Notes under the pieces: generated by a model | Seen by the model: the letters and a program-made list of their open reading frames with translations, nothing else | What the model was told of the DNA's origin: nothing | Databases searched by the model: none | Source of the DNA: an uncultured Candidatus Melainabacteria bacterium | Lineage (GTDB): Bacteria > Cyanobacteriota > Vampirovibrionia > Gastranaerophilales > Gastranaerophilaceae | DNA: 14,292 nt | NCBI GenBank assembly: GCA_934754775.1 | Contig: CAKVIM010000030.1 | Span: 1 to 14,292 of the forward strand | Reading direction: 5' to 3' | Shown here: positions 7,122 through 14,292 of the stretch, piece by piece | Position numbering within the stretch: position 1 is the stretch's first letter | Layout of the letters: the number at the start of each line of letters is the position of its first letter | Program-made: the position numbers and the translations under genes

Positions 7122-7218
7122 ATTTATATTCTATCAAAAACAGATTTTATGATTAAGTGTATTTTATACCATTTTAAAAATCATCCTAAAGTATTACTAT
7201 TTCTTTATCACAACCCTC

Positions 7219-7247
7219 TTGAGAAGGTATTAAGTGTATGTTATAAT
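7219..7247 (+). promoter_or_regulatory. Strong sigma-70 promoter of the glycosidase gene
   Basis: The -35 element is TTGAGA (7219-7224), followed by a 17-base spacer and TATAAT (7242-7247). An extended -10 TG lies at 7239-7240. This is the best promoter match in the window. The expected start is near 7254, so the leader before the ATG at 7434 is about 180 nt. Confidence 0.75.
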
Positions 7248-7253
7248 AATAGT

Positions 7254-7433
7254 AGAGATAGTAATATCTACTAGAAACGTTAAAAGAAATTTTAGCGTAG
7301 GCGGTAAAATTTAATAATGGAGAGTTTCAAAACAAAATGACCTAAAAAAGATTTACCTCCCAGAGTGTTATAGCCCCACACCACTCTCAAATAAAAAAGG
7401 TATCCAGTTACTTTAAAACAAACGGTGAGAGCA
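7254..7433 (+). promoter_or_regulatory. Long structured 5' leader, possible translational switch
   Basis: The gap 7122-7433 holds no gene other than this leader and its promoter. The leader has several possible pairings. GGTAAA (7303-7308) can pair with TTTACC (7352-7357). AGAGTG (7362-7367) can pair with CACTCT (7382-7387). CTCTCA (7384-7389) can instead pair with TGAGAG (7426-7431), which overlaps the ribosome binding site. GTATCCA (7400-7406) can pair with TGGATAC (7435-7441), which covers the start codon. These are mutually exclusive in part, as in translational riboswitches or attenuators. I recognise no known riboswitch class, and no folding was computed. Confidence 0.45.
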
Positions 7434-8654
7434 ATGGATACGATACTTGTACAAAGACCCCAATTCGAGAAAGCTGCAACAAGTGCAGCAGGTATAGGTA
7501 TTGCCCTCTGTCTACTGCTCACCCAAAACTTAATTATTTCTGCGAAGGATTTAGGAAGTTTAACCGGTATTTCTCCAACATTAAATTATATAAAAGATAG
7601 ACAAAAAAATCAGGAAGTCGCATTCGAGCAAGAAATTGCAACAAAATATAGAAACGCAAAAGTTGTAGAAATTGAAAGAGGTGTTAAGTATGTCAGAATG
7701 ATAAAATTTTATAATAATCGACCGGTAAGAATCAATATTGTTGAACTTTCTCAAGGTGTTAACGATAATCTGTCAATAGAACCGGCAATCGCTTCAGAAA
7801 CATTGGCTTCAAGGAGAAAAATATCTTCAATTGCCGACAGAGAAAAAGCAATCGTAGCAATTAACGGCGGATACTTTAAGCCACAGACCGGAGTTCCTTT
7901 AGGAACATTAATGATAAACAAAAAAGTTTACACCGGCCCAATCTATGACAGAGTAGCAATGGGAATCTTTGATAACAAATTCGACATGGCACGTGTTCAG
8001 CTAAGAGCAACTGTAGAAACTAACTTAGGAGGGTTAAAAATTGATAATATCAATCAGCCTAGAATGTTGTCAACTCATACAATCGTTTATACGCCGGATT
8101 GGGGAGAGATGTCTCCACTTTGTCCAAAGTATGGTAAGCAGATAGTCGTTGAGAACGGAAAACTTACAAAAGTATCTTATGGAAGCAACAGAATACCTCA
8201 AAACGGATTTGTTATAGTTGGAGCAGAGAAAAATCTTGACACGATAGTCAATGCAAAAAAATTTAAACTCAATATAAAGATTAACCCTGAGTGGAAAGAT
8301 GTGAACCATATCATAAGCGGCGGACCATATTTAATAAAAAACGGCGAAGTCTATGTAGATATGACAGCACAAAAACTCGGTTCAATCGGTGGCAGAAATC
8401 CGAGAACAGCAATCGGGTACACCAGAAGTAATCATTTAATTATGTTAACTGCCGATGGCAGAGAAGGATCTTCAATCGGATTAACACTCACAGAATTAGC
8501 AAACTTAATGAAAGAACTTGGCTGCGTTAATGCAATGAATCTGGACGGCGGCGGTTCAACGGTAATGTACGTAAACGGTCAAGTCGTAAATAAACCGCAA
8601 GTACAAGGCGGAATACCTCTTTCACACACCTTAACGGTAAGAAAGATAAGCTAA
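7434..8654 (+). CDS. Membrane-anchored phosphodiester glycosidase (NAGPA-type)
   Basis: The 406 residues hold one N-terminal membrane segment (about 18-36), likely a signal anchor, and a phosphodiester glycosidase domain like that of human NAGPA (about 75-405). Family motifs are AINGGYF (142-148), GGRNPRTAIGYT (319-330), TADGR (339-343) and NLDGGGSTVM (369-378). Such enzymes cleave sugar-phosphate diester links, and in bacteria they are often tied to exopolysaccharide or cell-envelope glycans. The domain should lie outside the cytoplasm. I prefer the ATG at 7434 with GGTGAG (7424-7429) before it. A GTG at 7425 in the same frame would add three residues. It has its own promoter and a long leader that may regulate translation. 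Confidence 0.87.
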   Translation: MDTILVQRPQFEKAATSAAGIGIALCLLLTQNLIISAKDLGSLTGISPTLNYIKDRQKNQEVAFEQEIATKYRNAKVVEIERGVKYVRMIKFYNNRPVRINIVELSQGVNDNLSIEPAIASETLASRRKISSIADREKAIVAINGGYFKPQTGVPLGTLMINKKVYTGPIYDRVAMGIFDNKFDMARVQLRATVETNLGGLKIDNINQPRMLSTHTIVYTPDWGEMSPLCPKYGKQIVVENGKLTKVSYGSNRIPQNGFVIVGAEKNLDTIVNAKKFKLNIKINPEWKDVNHIISGGPYLIKNGEVYVDMTAQKLGSIGGRNPRTAIGYTRSNHLIMLTADGREGSSIGLTLTELANLMKELGCVNAMNLDGGGSTVMYVNGQVVNKPQVQGGIPLSHTLTVRKIS

Positions 8655-8701
8655 AATTTACTTTCCATAATACATTCAATCCCCTATGGAAGTAACAAAC
8701 T

Positions 8702-8730
8702 ACCCCTTTCCGAGAATCTCGGGAAGGGGT
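8702..8730 (+). terminator. Hairpin terminator after the glycosidase gene
   Basis: ACCCCTTTCCGAG (8702-8714) pairs with CTCGGGAAGGGGT (8718-8730), 13 bp with one G-T pair and a 3-base loop. Only a short T run (TTTGAG with the preceding T) follows, so it is a strong hairpin but an imperfect intrinsic terminator. A second, weaker hairpin (TTCCAT at 8663-8668 with ATGGAA at 8686-8691) precedes it. Confidence 0.65.
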
Positions 8731-8929
8731 TTGAGTATGTATAGATACACATAAATCTTTTATATGTATTTTTTTGTAAAGAATACTAAAGAATCGTTAC
8801 ATTTGCCTCAACACCAGTAATAGTCGGAATAGTAACAGCAGTAGTAGATATTTTATAAAAATTCAATTAAAGTTTTTCAAAAATATGCCGTTATATAAAA
8901 TGTGAAAAGAATATATAAGGAGTAAAAAA

Positions 8930-10144
8930 ATGGGGAATCCTTTAATACCAGGGAGCGATGGTTCAGCCTACAATATCAAATTAGGCGGGAAAAAGAACGT
9001 TGATGAAGTTAATTTGCAGGAGCTTAATGCCGGTATCAACATAAATGAAGTAGATCAAAAATACAAAAGCATTTTTAATGCATTAGATAAAGATGGAACA
9101 ACAAAAGGCGTACTTGAGAAGGGCGAAATAAATAAATTTAAGCTTACGATTGCAGCTTTTGCACATGACAAGATTTTTTCTAAGCGAGAAGCTAAAAAAA
9201 TGCTTTCTGCTTTAGGACTTAAAAATATAGATGCAAAAACATTTTTTGGATTTTTAAAAGAAGTCACAGGTCTTTCTGCACAAATTAAAGGATATACACA
9301 TAATCCTGATGATAAAACTACAACCGTTAGAAAAGATGATGGCTCTATAGTTACATACGATACGGAAGGTAGAGAAACTAAAGTTGTAACAAGAGACGGG
9401 GACAAAGAAACAAGCACGGAATTTGAATACAAAAATGAAAATACATTAACCCAAACAGTCTCAGAAACAGTCAACAACAAGAAAATCAAGCAGAATAAAT
9501 ACGAAATTATAGATGGTGAACTTAAGACTCGTGAAGAAATCAAATACAATGAAGATGGAAACATATCAACTACTGAAAGTTATGAATATTACAAAGATGC
9601 AGATGGGAAACAATTCTCAAGATTAACCAAAGAAACCAAAGATGGAATTACAAAAACAATTGAATATGACGGAGAAACTCGTACTGAAACATTTGAAAAT
9701 CACCCATCAATTGCACAAATTAACTACAATGCAGATGGTTCCAGATTGGTCATTTATAAGGATAGAACAACACAAAGTTTTAATAAAGATGAAGAAATTC
9801 CACTTGAACCAGAAAAAAAAGAAAAAGTTACAGCAGAAGACAAAGAAAAAGTAGGATTTAGCATTGGTCCAAAACAAGGCGAAACATTTGATCAGACGAT
9901 GAAGAGACTAGTAGATTCAATTAAAGGTAATGACAAAAAAGAAGCTTTCAAAGATGCATTTATTAGAGCAAATCGTAAAGCACAAAAAAGAGGGTACTTC
10001 TTATTGAACCAAGAAAATAGCGACAAACGAGATATGAAAATCCCCGATGAGTTTAAGAATATACTAGACATAAACGAAATGTATGTGAACACAAAAGAAG
10101 AAATGGATAGCTACAGAAAAAGAATTAAAAACAAAAATAAATAA
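8930..10144 (+). CDS. Unrecognised EF-hand-like / YD-repeat-like protein
   Basis: I do not recognise this 404-residue protein. AAGGAG (8917-8922), seven bases before the ATG, firmly supports the start. Residues 45-115 look like an EF-hand pair: FNALDKDGTTKGVLEKGE has acidic positions D53, D55 and E66, and a degenerate second unit follows (FSKREAKKMLSALG...). Residues about 125-285 are short beta-strand repeats with xYDxxG or YxxDGxx turns (DDGSIVTYDTEGRETK, YNEDGNIS, YNADGSRLVIY), like YD/RHS-type repeats. Residues 290-310 are charged and probably a linker. The C-terminus (310-404) is helical and basic. No signal peptide or membrane segment is visible, so any export would need another route. 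It is flanked by terminators and stands alone. A cell-surface, secreted or effector role is only a guess. Confidence 0.75.
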   Translation: MGNPLIPGSDGSAYNIKLGGKKNVDEVNLQELNAGININEVDQKYKSIFNALDKDGTTKGVLEKGEINKFKLTIAAFAHDKIFSKREAKKMLSALGLKNIDAKTFFGFLKEVTGLSAQIKGYTHNPDDKTTTVRKDDGSIVTYDTEGRETKVVTRDGDKETSTEFEYKNENTLTQTVSETVNNKKIKQNKYEIIDGELKTREEIKYNEDGNISTTESYEYYKDADGKQFSRLTKETKDGITKTIEYDGETRTETFENHPSIAQINYNADGSRLVIYKDRTTQSFNKDEEIPLEPEKKEKVTAEDKEKVGFSIGPKQGETFDQTMKRLVDSIKGNDKKEAFKDAFIRANRKAQKRGYFLLNQENSDKRDMKIPDEFKNILDINEMYVNTKEEMDSYRKRIKNKNK

Positions 10145-10150
10145 AATTTT

Positions 10151-10181
10151 AGACCTACGATTAAAACGTAGGTCTTATTTT
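10151..10181 (+). terminator. Intrinsic terminator of the EF-hand-like gene
   Basis: AGACCTACG (10151-10159) and CGTAGGTCT (10167-10175) form a 9-bp perfect stem with a 7-base loop, followed by TATTTT and more pyrimidines. It starts six bases after the stop codon and is a good intrinsic terminator. Confidence 0.85.
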
Positions 10182-10234
10182 CTCTTACTAAAATCAAATG
10201 TTAAAAAAAAATAAACATTATACGCTTATCGCAT

Positions 10235-10262
10235 TTGCTACAGTATAATTATCATATATAAT
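10235..10262 (+). promoter_or_regulatory. Promoter of grpE-dnaJ
   Basis: TATAAT (10257-10262) has TTGCTA as a moderate -35 (10235-10240) at a 16-base spacing. A second TATAAT at 10244-10249 lacks a good -35. I see no CIRCE operator (TTAGCACTC and its inverted partner) in the 137 bases before the gene, so HrcA control is not indicated. Confidence 0.5.
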
Positions 10263-10281
10263 ATAGTAAGAGGAGAAAATC

Positions 10282-10878
10282 ATGAAAAATCCATTCAAAG
10301 GGGTAAGTGAAGAAACTGAAAATAACAACACAACTGAAAATAAAGAAAACAACGAAGTTGTAGAAGATATTACGACAGATGAAGAAAAAGCAGCTAATGA
10401 AACTATTGAAACAGATGACAAAATAGAAGAGTCAAATCCGCTTCAAGAAAAATATGATGCTTTGAATAACCAATACATAAGACTTGCAGCAGATTTTGAC
10501 AACTACAGAAAACGTCAAGAGCAAGAAAAAGAAGCACTACTTAAATACGGTGCAGAAAGCACTTTGAAAAAAATGATAGAAGTTCTTGATAACTTTGAAC
10601 GAGGTTTGAAAGCCATTGAAACTGTCGACGACTGCGAAAAGGTTAAAGAATGTTACAATCTTGCGTACAAAAATTTTACAGACGTATTAACTAAAGCTGG
10701 ATTAGAAACGATAAAGGCAGAAGGCGAAACTTTTGACCCTAATTTCCACGAAGCGGTTATGCAAACCCCAAGTACAGAACACCCTGAACATACAATTATT
10801 GCAGAATTGCAAAAAGGTTACAAACTTGGTGACAAAGTACTTAGACCAACATTAGTAAATGTTGCAACAGAAGGTTAG
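10282..10878 (+). CDS. grpE: Nucleotide exchange factor GrpE
   Basis: GrpE drives ADP release from DnaK in the Hsp70 folding cycle in the cytoplasm. The 198 residues begin with a long acidic, Asn-rich, probably disordered tail (about 1-50). A long coiled coil follows (about 53-95), with LAADFDNYRKRQEQE matching the family. The four-helix region (about 96-140) and the beta-wing (about 145-198) come next, with FDPNFHEAVM (151-160) and GYKLGDKVLRPTLVNVA (179-195). The length is normal. AGGAG (10272-10276) lies five bases before the ATG. dnaJ follows directly and dnaK does not. Confidence 0.95.
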   Translation: MKNPFKGVSEETENNNTTENKENNEVVEDITTDEEKAANETIETDDKIEESNPLQEKYDALNNQYIRLAADFDNYRKRQEQEKEALLKYGAESTLKKMIEVLDNFERGLKAIETVDDCEKVKECYNLAYKNFTDVLTKAGLETIKAEGETFDPNFHEAVMQTPSTEHPEHTIIAELQKGYKLGDKVLRPTLVNVATEG

Positions 10879-10929
10879 AACCTTCGCCACATGAGCGAAA
10901 AGGCAGAAATAAAGGAATTAAAAATAGCA

Positions 10930-12054
10930 ATGAGTGATTACTACGAGATATTGGGCGTATCGAAGAACGCTAGCAAAGACGAAATTAAATCAGCATTTAG
11001 AAAAATGGCACGTAAATGGCATCCGGACGTAAACAAAGCTCCGGAAGCCGAAGCAAAGTTTAAAGAATTAGGTAAGGCCTACGAAGTATTAATGGATGAT
11101 GAAAAGCGTTCTACATACGACCGTTTCGGAGAAGATGGCTTGGCTAATGCCGGATTCAACACTCAAGGACCTTTCGCCGGCGGTTTTGGAGATTTAGATG
11201 AAGTGTTTAATTCCTTCTTCGGCGGATTCGGTTTTGGTGGTGGCGGACGCAGACAAGACCCGAATGCACCGCAACGTGGCGACGATTTAAGGCTCGATAT
11301 TGAGTTGGAATTCGAAGAAGCCGTTTTCGGGCTTACAAAAGAAATCAAAATTGACCACTTAGAAGCTTGCAAATCTTGCAACGGAACCGGAGCAAAAGAA
11401 GGTTCTAAGCCAACTATGTGTAAGACCTGCGGAGGTTCCGGCAGAATTCAACAAACAACAAGAACCGTACTCGGCCATTTCACTCAAATCGTAACTTGTC
11501 CGCACTGTCATGGCAAAGGTTCCGTAATTTCTGACCCTTGTCCGGATTGCCATGGAGAAGGCAGAACAACTGTCGAAAAGAAAATTGAGGTTAAAATTCC
11601 TGCAGGGGTTGACAACGGTTCTAAAATGCGTTTATCTCACGAAGGTGATGCCGGCACAAACGGCGGTGTTGCAGGAGATTTATACATAGTAATACACGTA
11701 AAACCATCACTATACTACAAGCGTGACGGCATAAATGTATTTACAAAAGTCGATATCACACCGGCACAAGCAGTTTTAGGGGATACTATAACAATAAAAA
11801 CTCTTGATGGCGAAAGAGAAATCTCAATTCCTGCCGGAATCCAACACGGAGAAGCCGTTAAACTTAGAGGTGCTGGAGTTCCAAACCTTTCAAAGCCGTC
11901 AGTTAGAGGCGAACACGTAGTTGTTGTCGGAATTAAAACGCCTACGCACATTTCCAACGAAGAAAAAGCACTTTATCAAAAACTGTACGAAATACAATCT
12001 GGCAGAGCCGCTAAAGCCGGAGTGAAAGAACGTTTGAAGGGTGTTTTTAAATAA
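10930..12054 (+). CDS. dnaJ: Co-chaperone DnaJ (Hsp40, type I)
   Basis: DnaJ delivers unfolded proteins to DnaK and stimulates its ATPase. The 374 residues carry a J-domain (1-70, HPD at 31-33), a Gly/Phe-rich linker (about 72-106) and a zinc-binding domain with four CxxCxGxG motifs (147-154, 164-171, 190-197, 204-211). Two C-terminal substrate-binding domains follow. The length is close to the usual 375. I chose the ATG at 10930 because the J-domain then begins at residue 2, as in the family, but the possible site AAAGGA (10911-10916) is 13 bases away. An in-frame ATG at 10891 would add 13 residues and has no better site. It follows grpE by 51 bases and is probably co-transcribed. Confidence 0.93.
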   Translation: MSDYYEILGVSKNASKDEIKSAFRKMARKWHPDVNKAPEAEAKFKELGKAYEVLMDDEKRSTYDRFGEDGLANAGFNTQGPFAGGFGDLDEVFNSFFGGFGFGGGGRRQDPNAPQRGDDLRLDIELEFEEAVFGLTKEIKIDHLEACKSCNGTGAKEGSKPTMCKTCGGSGRIQQTTRTVLGHFTQIVTCPHCHGKGSVISDPCPDCHGEGRTTVEKKIEVKIPAGVDNGSKMRLSHEGDAGTNGGVAGDLYIVIHVKPSLYYKRDGINVFTKVDITPAQAVLGDTITIKTLDGEREISIPAGIQHGEAVKLRGAGVPNLSKPSVRGEHVVVVGIKTPTHISNEEKALYQKLYEIQSGRAAKAGVKERLKGVFK

Positions 12055-12086
12055 CTAACAAGCTGCAAAAGTTTTCTGTTGTTAGT
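12054..12086 (+). terminator. Weak hairpin after dnaJ
   Basis: ACTAACAA (12054-12061) and TTGTTAGT (12079-12086) form an 8-bp inverted repeat directly after the dnaJ stop, with an internal AAAA/TTTT pairing possible. AAAGTTTTATT follows, a modest T run. The right arm contains the -35 of the next promoter, so terminator and promoter overlap. Confidence 0.4.
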
Positions 12087-12107
12087 AAAGTTTTATTATG
12101 GTAAAAT
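12079..12107 (+). promoter_or_regulatory. Promoter of the beta-propeller gene
   Basis: TTGTTA (12079-12084) is followed after 17 bases by TAAAAT (12102-12107), with an extended -10 TG at 12099-12100. Transcription would start near 12114, about 27 bases before the ATG at 12141. Confidence 0.6.
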
Positions 12108-12140
12108 TTTAAAGACGGAAAATTTTTTAAGAGAGGTATG

Positions 12141-13580
12141 ATGCGTAAGTTTTTATTAATATTGGGCGTTTTATTGATTGGTTGCACAAATGTTTTTGCG
12201 GCTAAAATCCCAACAGAAGTCAGAAGTTACATCCTCAATGATTTTCCGCAAGCAGATATTCGTTTTGACGGCGTAATTATTTTGCCCGATAACACAATCT
12301 ATCTGCCACTTTTTCCATCACTATTTTCTGACATAACAAAGCTTAAAATAAAAGAAACTCATCCTGCGAACCAAAATCTTAAACAAGAGCCGGATGTTGT
12401 AATATTTAACAATGATTTTGTTTTACTAAAAGTATTCTCAGACGGCGAAGGTCATAGAACCGTTTTGCATATGGTAAATCCACCGCTACAAGTTCGCACA
12501 GGCTTGCTACCACAAGATATGCTTGTCCCAAGCGGTTTACAAATTCCCGAAAACATCAAAGGTATTATCGGGAACTTGAAAATCGATACCAAAAACGAGG
12601 ATATGATTAGAGTTGAGAACTCTGATTCCTACGAGGATTTTCTCTCAGCTTCAGAACCTGACGCTCCGCAATCTCTGATTTCTCAGTTAAAAAACAAAAT
12701 TCTTTTTGTAACAACAAACTACTCAAAAAATGTACAAGTTGTAGAACCTGCAAGAGCTGTTCCGAGTTATTCATTAGCTCAAAAATCAATTCCGATTGAC
12801 GTTAAAGCCGTAAACAATGGGCATTTCTTACTTGTAACAACTTACGACAGACCGTTTGTAGATGTTGTATCGGTTGCGGATTCCAGATTCATCAAGCAAA
12901 TAAATCTTCCATCCAATCCGGAAGAAATTTTGATTGATGATAACTGCGAAAAAGCTTACGTAACATCACCTACAGCTTCAACAATATTTGTAATTGATAT
13001 CAAATCAATGTCTTTAATACAGAAAATCAAAATTAACGGTTATTGCGAAAACTTGTTACTTAAAGACGACAAGCTGTTTTACGTGGACAAGCTTAAGAAC
13101 GAAATTTGGGCAATCGAGCTTAAAAATGAGTACGAGTTGAAAGATATCGGTAAATTCCCAAATGTATCAGCACTGGCATTTATCAACAACAAACTATTTA
13201 TCTCAAGCCGCACAAAAAGCCGTGTTGCAGTAATCGACTACACAACATTAGGTTTAGTAAGTGAGTTTACAACCGTAAACAAGCCGATTGCAATGCAGCT
13301 ATATGACAAGACATTATACGTGCTTGGAGCTCAAAACAACGTTATACAAAAAATTAACACCGATAACGGAAACATCATAGGTACAATCGATATTGGGACA
13401 GGCGGTTTTTCTTCCGGATTCCATATGATTGACAAAACCAATTATGCAGTTGTTACTGATTTAAAAAATAACATGTATTCAATCATTGACCTGGCTAAAG
13501 GCAAGCTAATCAAGTCATATTCAGTAAATGTACCTATTAAAGACGTTATCATAACAAACAAGGTTAATTTATTTAATTAG
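12141..13580 (+). CDS. Exported YVTN-type beta-propeller protein, possible lipoprotein
   Basis: The 479 residues begin with a signal sequence (MRKFLLILGVLLIGC). LIGC (12-15) is a lipobox, so Cys15 may carry a lipid, but VFA (18-20) could also be cut by signal peptidase I. A first domain of unknown type (about 22-180) is followed by a beta-propeller (about 185-475) of repeated short strands such as KAYVTSPTASTIFVIDI, KLFISSRTKSRVAVIDY and TLYVLGAQNNVIQKI, in the style of YVTN/SMP-30 propellers. Propellers of this kind often bind ligands or partners; no substrate is evident. I prefer the second of two adjacent ATGs: AGAGG (12132-12136) lies four bases before it and only one base before the first (12138). 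The next gene's ribosome binding site overlaps its stop, so the two form an operon. Confidence 0.7.
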   Translation: MRKFLLILGVLLIGCTNVFAAKIPTEVRSYILNDFPQADIRFDGVIILPDNTIYLPLFPSLFSDITKLKIKETHPANQNLKQEPDVVIFNNDFVLLKVFSDGEGHRTVLHMVNPPLQVRTGLLPQDMLVPSGLQIPENIKGIIGNLKIDTKNEDMIRVENSDSYEDFLSASEPDAPQSLISQLKNKILFVTTNYSKNVQVVEPARAVPSYSLAQKSIPIDVKAVNNGHFLLVTTYDRPFVDVVSVADSRFIKQINLPSNPEEILIDDNCEKAYVTSPTASTIFVIDIKSMSLIQKIKINGYCENLLLKDDKLFYVDKLKNEIWAIELKNEYELKDIGKFPNVSALAFINNKLFISSRTKSRVAVIDYTTLGLVSEFTTVNKPIAMQLYDKTLYVLGAQNNVIQKINTDNGNIIGTIDIGTGGFSSGFHMIDKTNYAVVTDLKNNMYSIIDLAKGKLIKSYSVNVPIKDVIITNKVNLFN

Positions 13581-13591
13581 GAGATATTTAC

Positions 13592-14158
13592 GTGGATATT
13601 ATAATGGACGAAGCCACTTCAAAGGTTTTAGCGGAATTAGAAAAAACTCAAAAACAGTTCTGGAACGTACCTAGAAAGACAGGCGTACTTCTTAACATGT
13701 TCATAAAAATGATGAACGCTAAGAGTGTTCTGGAAGTCGGAACTTCTAACGGATATTCCGGTATTTGGCTAGCTAAAGCTTTAAAAGAAACAGGCGGGAA
13801 GCTCACGACCATTGAATATTACGACAAGCGTCAGAGTGTAGCTATTGAAAACTTCAAGATATGCGGAGTGGATGATGTAGTAAGACCTTTACAAGGCTCC
13901 GCTTGCGACGTTATCGAATCATTGGATGAAAGCGAAAAATTTGATTTTGTATTCATTGATGCCAACAAAAGAGAGTACGTCAAATACTTTGAGCTGGTTA
14001 AACCACACTTAACTCCAAAGGCCATGATTGTCGCTGACAACATAATTTCCCACGCAGAAAAAGTCCAAACATTTATAGATGCAGTGGATGCTGATGATGA
14101 GTTTCAGTACGAAATAGTTGAAGTTCCGGGGGGCATTTTGGTAGCTTATAGAGGTTAA
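13592..14158 (+). CDS. SAM-dependent O-methyltransferase (COMT/CCoAOMT-type)
   Basis: The 188 residues match the small class I methyltransferases of the O-methyltransferase family 3, which move a methyl group from SAM to a hydroxyl, often on catechol-like substrates, with a divalent metal. Motif I is VLEVGTSNGYSG (46-57). The metal ligands of the family appear as D123 in FIDANKREY, and D149 and N150 in VADNI. It is shorter than the usual 210-230 because the N-terminal helices are reduced. The start is GTG at 13592, with AGGAG (13579-13583) eight bases upstream. A later ATG at 13604 has no such site. It is translated just after the propeller gene and converges on the sigma gene, whose end overlaps it by 4 bases. 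The substrate is unknown. Confidence 0.85.
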   Translation: MDIIMDEATSKVLAELEKTQKQFWNVPRKTGVLLNMFIKMMNAKSVLEVGTSNGYSGIWLAKALKETGGKLTTIEYYDKRQSVAIENFKICGVDDVVRPLQGSACDVIESLDESEKFDFVFIDANKREYVKYFELVKPHLTPKAMIVADNIISHAEKVQTFIDAVDADDEFQYEIVEVPGGILVAYRG

Positions 14159-14292
14159 TAATCCTCTCTGCCACGACTTTTTAAGTATTCACGAATCTGA
14201 TTAAGTGAGTATTGAACAATTCTCGTGATTCTTGATGGCGAAAGTCCTACCATTGTCGCAATGTCTTTAGCCTGCATGTTTCTATAAAAGCG
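14155..14292 (-). CDS. RNA polymerase sigma factor, C-terminal end (partial)
   Basis: Only the last 45 codons lie in the window; the gene runs off the right edge. The minus-strand frame reads from RFYRNMQAKDIATMVGLSP to the terminal SRGREDY, which is sigma-70 region 4.2. The segment NMQAKDIATMVGLSPSRITRI is the helix-turn-helix that reads the -35 element, and the rest is the trailing helix. This resembles sigma-28/FliA or SigF-type factors (short linker, Q/K/I in the recognition helix) more than an ECF factor, but it cannot be assigned from 45 residues. Its stop overlaps the methyltransferase stop by 4 bases. Confidence 0.75.
   Translation of the reverse strand, partial: RFYRNMQAKDIATMVGLSPSRITRIVQYSLNQIREYLKSRGREDY

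Noticed and set aside
9055..9564. 169-codon minus-strand ORF opposite the EF-hand-like gene
   Set aside because: Its Ser/Leu/Val-rich, low-complexity translation is the typical shadow of a Lys/Glu/Thr-rich gene on the other strand, which has a good ribosome binding site.
10201..10281. CIRCE operator before grpE
   Set aside because: The TTAGCACTC/GAGTGCTAA pair is absent; only AT-rich promoter sequence is present.

Overview
This is an AT-rich bacterial window with closely packed operons and mostly clear AGAGG/AGGAG ribosome binding sites. It reads like a chromosomal segment of a non-photosynthetic, gut- or environment-type cyanobacterial relative (Melainabacteria/Vampirovibrionia, perhaps Gastranaerophilales). 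The placement is an inference from low GC, gene style and gene content (split transketolase, ftsEX beside an HDOD gene, NAGPA-type glycosidase). No rRNA or other marker in the window proves it. I see no CRISPR array, tRNA, transposase or prophage.

Layout. Bases 1-783 hold no convincing gene. They contain two direct copies of a REP-like hairpin element (1-77 and 633-711) that flank an imperfect palindrome of about 395 bp (208-602). A small coiled-coil protein follows (784-1017). A strong extended -10 promoter then starts a six-gene plus-strand unit at 1073-6111: transketolase C-terminal half, ftsE, ftsX, an HDOD protein, a pseudo-receiver/degenerate-GGDEF protein and an isochorismatase-fold hydrolase. 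Neighbouring genes overlap or are separated by at most about 15 bp. A convergent minus-strand gene for a short Orn/Lys/Arg decarboxylase-type PLP enzyme (6093-7121) overlaps the end of this unit.

The 312-bp gap at 7122-7433 carries the best promoter in the window. It is followed by a leader of about 180 nt with alternative pairings that could hide or expose the start of a membrane-anchored phosphodiester glycosidase gene (7434-8654). A monocistronic gene for an unrecognised EF-hand/YD-repeat-like protein follows (8930-10144) and ends at a good terminator. Next come grpE and dnaJ without dnaK between them, then a promoter and a two-gene unit for an exported beta-propeller protein and an O-methyltransferase. 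The window ends inside a minus-strand sigma-70-family gene, of which only region 4 is present.

The first operon links central carbon metabolism (transketolase), cell-wall hydrolase control (FtsEX) and two signalling-type proteins. The GGDEF-like protein has lost the residues needed for phosphorylation and for c-di-GMP synthesis. The most interesting items are this signalling pair tied to ftsEX, the structured leader of the glycosidase gene, the large palindromic element, and the EF-hand/YD-repeat protein.
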